Shown here: positions 53,151-53,427 of the stretch, one piece after another
Position numbering within the stretch: the stretch's first letter is position 1
Layout: every line of letters begins with the position of its first letter
Assembly (NCBI GenBank): GCA_017454325.1
Contig: JAFTDG010000114.1
Location: 1-53,427, forward strand
Direction of reading: 5' to 3'
DNA from: Desulfovibrio sp.
GTDB taxonomy: Bacteria; Desulfobacterota; Desulfovibrionia; Desulfovibrionales; Desulfovibrionaceae
DNA: 53,427 nt
Notes under the pieces: model-generated
What the model was told of the DNA's origin: nothing
Seen by the model: the letters and a program-made list of their open reading frames with translations, nothing else
The model's database searches: none
Position numbers and translations under genes: made by a program

Positions 53151-53427
53151 TCAGCAATCCTTACCGACCATTTTAATCACTCTGTACAACTGGTTAGTAA
53201 AACCGGCTTCGTTATCATACCAAAGCAAGAGCTTGACCATGGTCTTATCCATGACCTGTGTGGAAAGAGCGTCTACCACGCCGCCGTAGGTACTTCCCCT
53301 GTAGTCAATGGAAACCAACGGTTCGTCAGAATAGCCCATATTTTCCTTGAGCGGGCCTTCGCTGGCCGCCTTGAGTGCCGCATTGACTTCTTCTGCGGTG
53401 CAGGGCTTCTCCACTTCACAGGTCAGA
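53151..53427 (-). CDS. Glyceraldehyde-3-phosphate dehydrogenase, C-terminal part
   Basis: The last 91 residues of a type I GAPDH; the gene continues past the right edge, so the NAD domain and catalytic Cys are not visible. TCEVEKPCTAEEVNAALK, GPLKENMGYSDEPLVSIDYRGSTYGGVVDALST and VKLLLWYDNEAGFTNQLYRVIKMV match the catalytic domain end, with the WYDNE block that helps bind NAD. Glycolytic or gluconeogenic enzyme of the cytoplasm. The ending DNEAGFTNQLYRV differs from the usual DNEWGYSNRV form, so this may be a GAPDH subtype; gapA versus another gap gene cannot be decided. Confidence 0.9.
   Translation of the reverse strand, partial: LTCEVEKPCTAEEVNAALKAASEGPLKENMGYSDEPLVSIDYRGSTYGGVVDALSTQVMDKTMVKLLLWYDNEAGFTNQLYRVIKMVGKDC

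Overview
The window reads as chromosomal DNA of a sulfate-reducing bacterium of the Desulfovibrio group. The evidence is the electron-transfer island at 3.8-11.7 kb: HmcE/HmcF-type proteins, a type II cytochrome c3 of the TmcA kind, a second cytochrome b plus CCG-domain iron-sulfur pair, and two Rrf2 regulators. The species cannot be named from sequence alone. No insertion sequence, phage gene or CRISPR array was seen.

Layout. 1-3.4 kb: a TrkH potassium transporter cut by the left edge, a TPP riboswitch with its own terminator ahead of thiC, and a convergent P1-family peptidase. 3.4-3.86 kb: a gene-free stretch that looks like a small RNA gene (promoter, operator-like inverted repeat, structured body, strong terminator). 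3.86-11.7 kb: the electron-transfer island. A small protein of unknown function, a three-heme cytochrome, hmcE and hmcF come first; then two divergent Rrf2 regulators; then the tetraheme TmcA-like cytochrome; then a cytochrome b and a DsrK/HmcF/TmcB-like iron-sulfur protein. The multiheme cytochromes would sit in the periplasm, the b-type proteins in the membrane, and the CCG proteins on the cytoplasmic face, together passing electrons across the membrane.

11.7-30.8 kb is mostly housekeeping: gmhA, a giant alpha-2-macroglobulin followed by its usual partner PBP1C, glycerate kinase, a Tim44-domain membrane protein, a hotdog thioesterase, a BON lipoprotein, murA, tRNA-His and tRNA-Pro, a Cache/HD-GYP sensor, and an ilvD-rimO pair joined by a TTG start.

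31-45.8 kb is the S10-spc-alpha ribosomal cluster on the minus strand, rpsJ to rplQ, with secY and map inside it. It appears to be cut into three transcription units: a terminator after rplO, a promoter before secY, and another promoter at the end of map before rpmJ. A 788-bp control region separates it from the divergent secA.

49.5-52.8 kb carries three tandem flagellin genes on the minus strand. Each has its ribosome binding site in the loop of a short hairpin beside the start codon; the stem sequence differs between copies while pairing is kept, which suggests CsrA-type translational control. The window ends in the C-terminal part of a GAPDH gene.

Start codons were moved from the longest reading frame to the Shine-Dalgarno-supported position wherever one was visible. 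Promoters, terminators and RNA structures were found by eye and have not been folded or scored by software.
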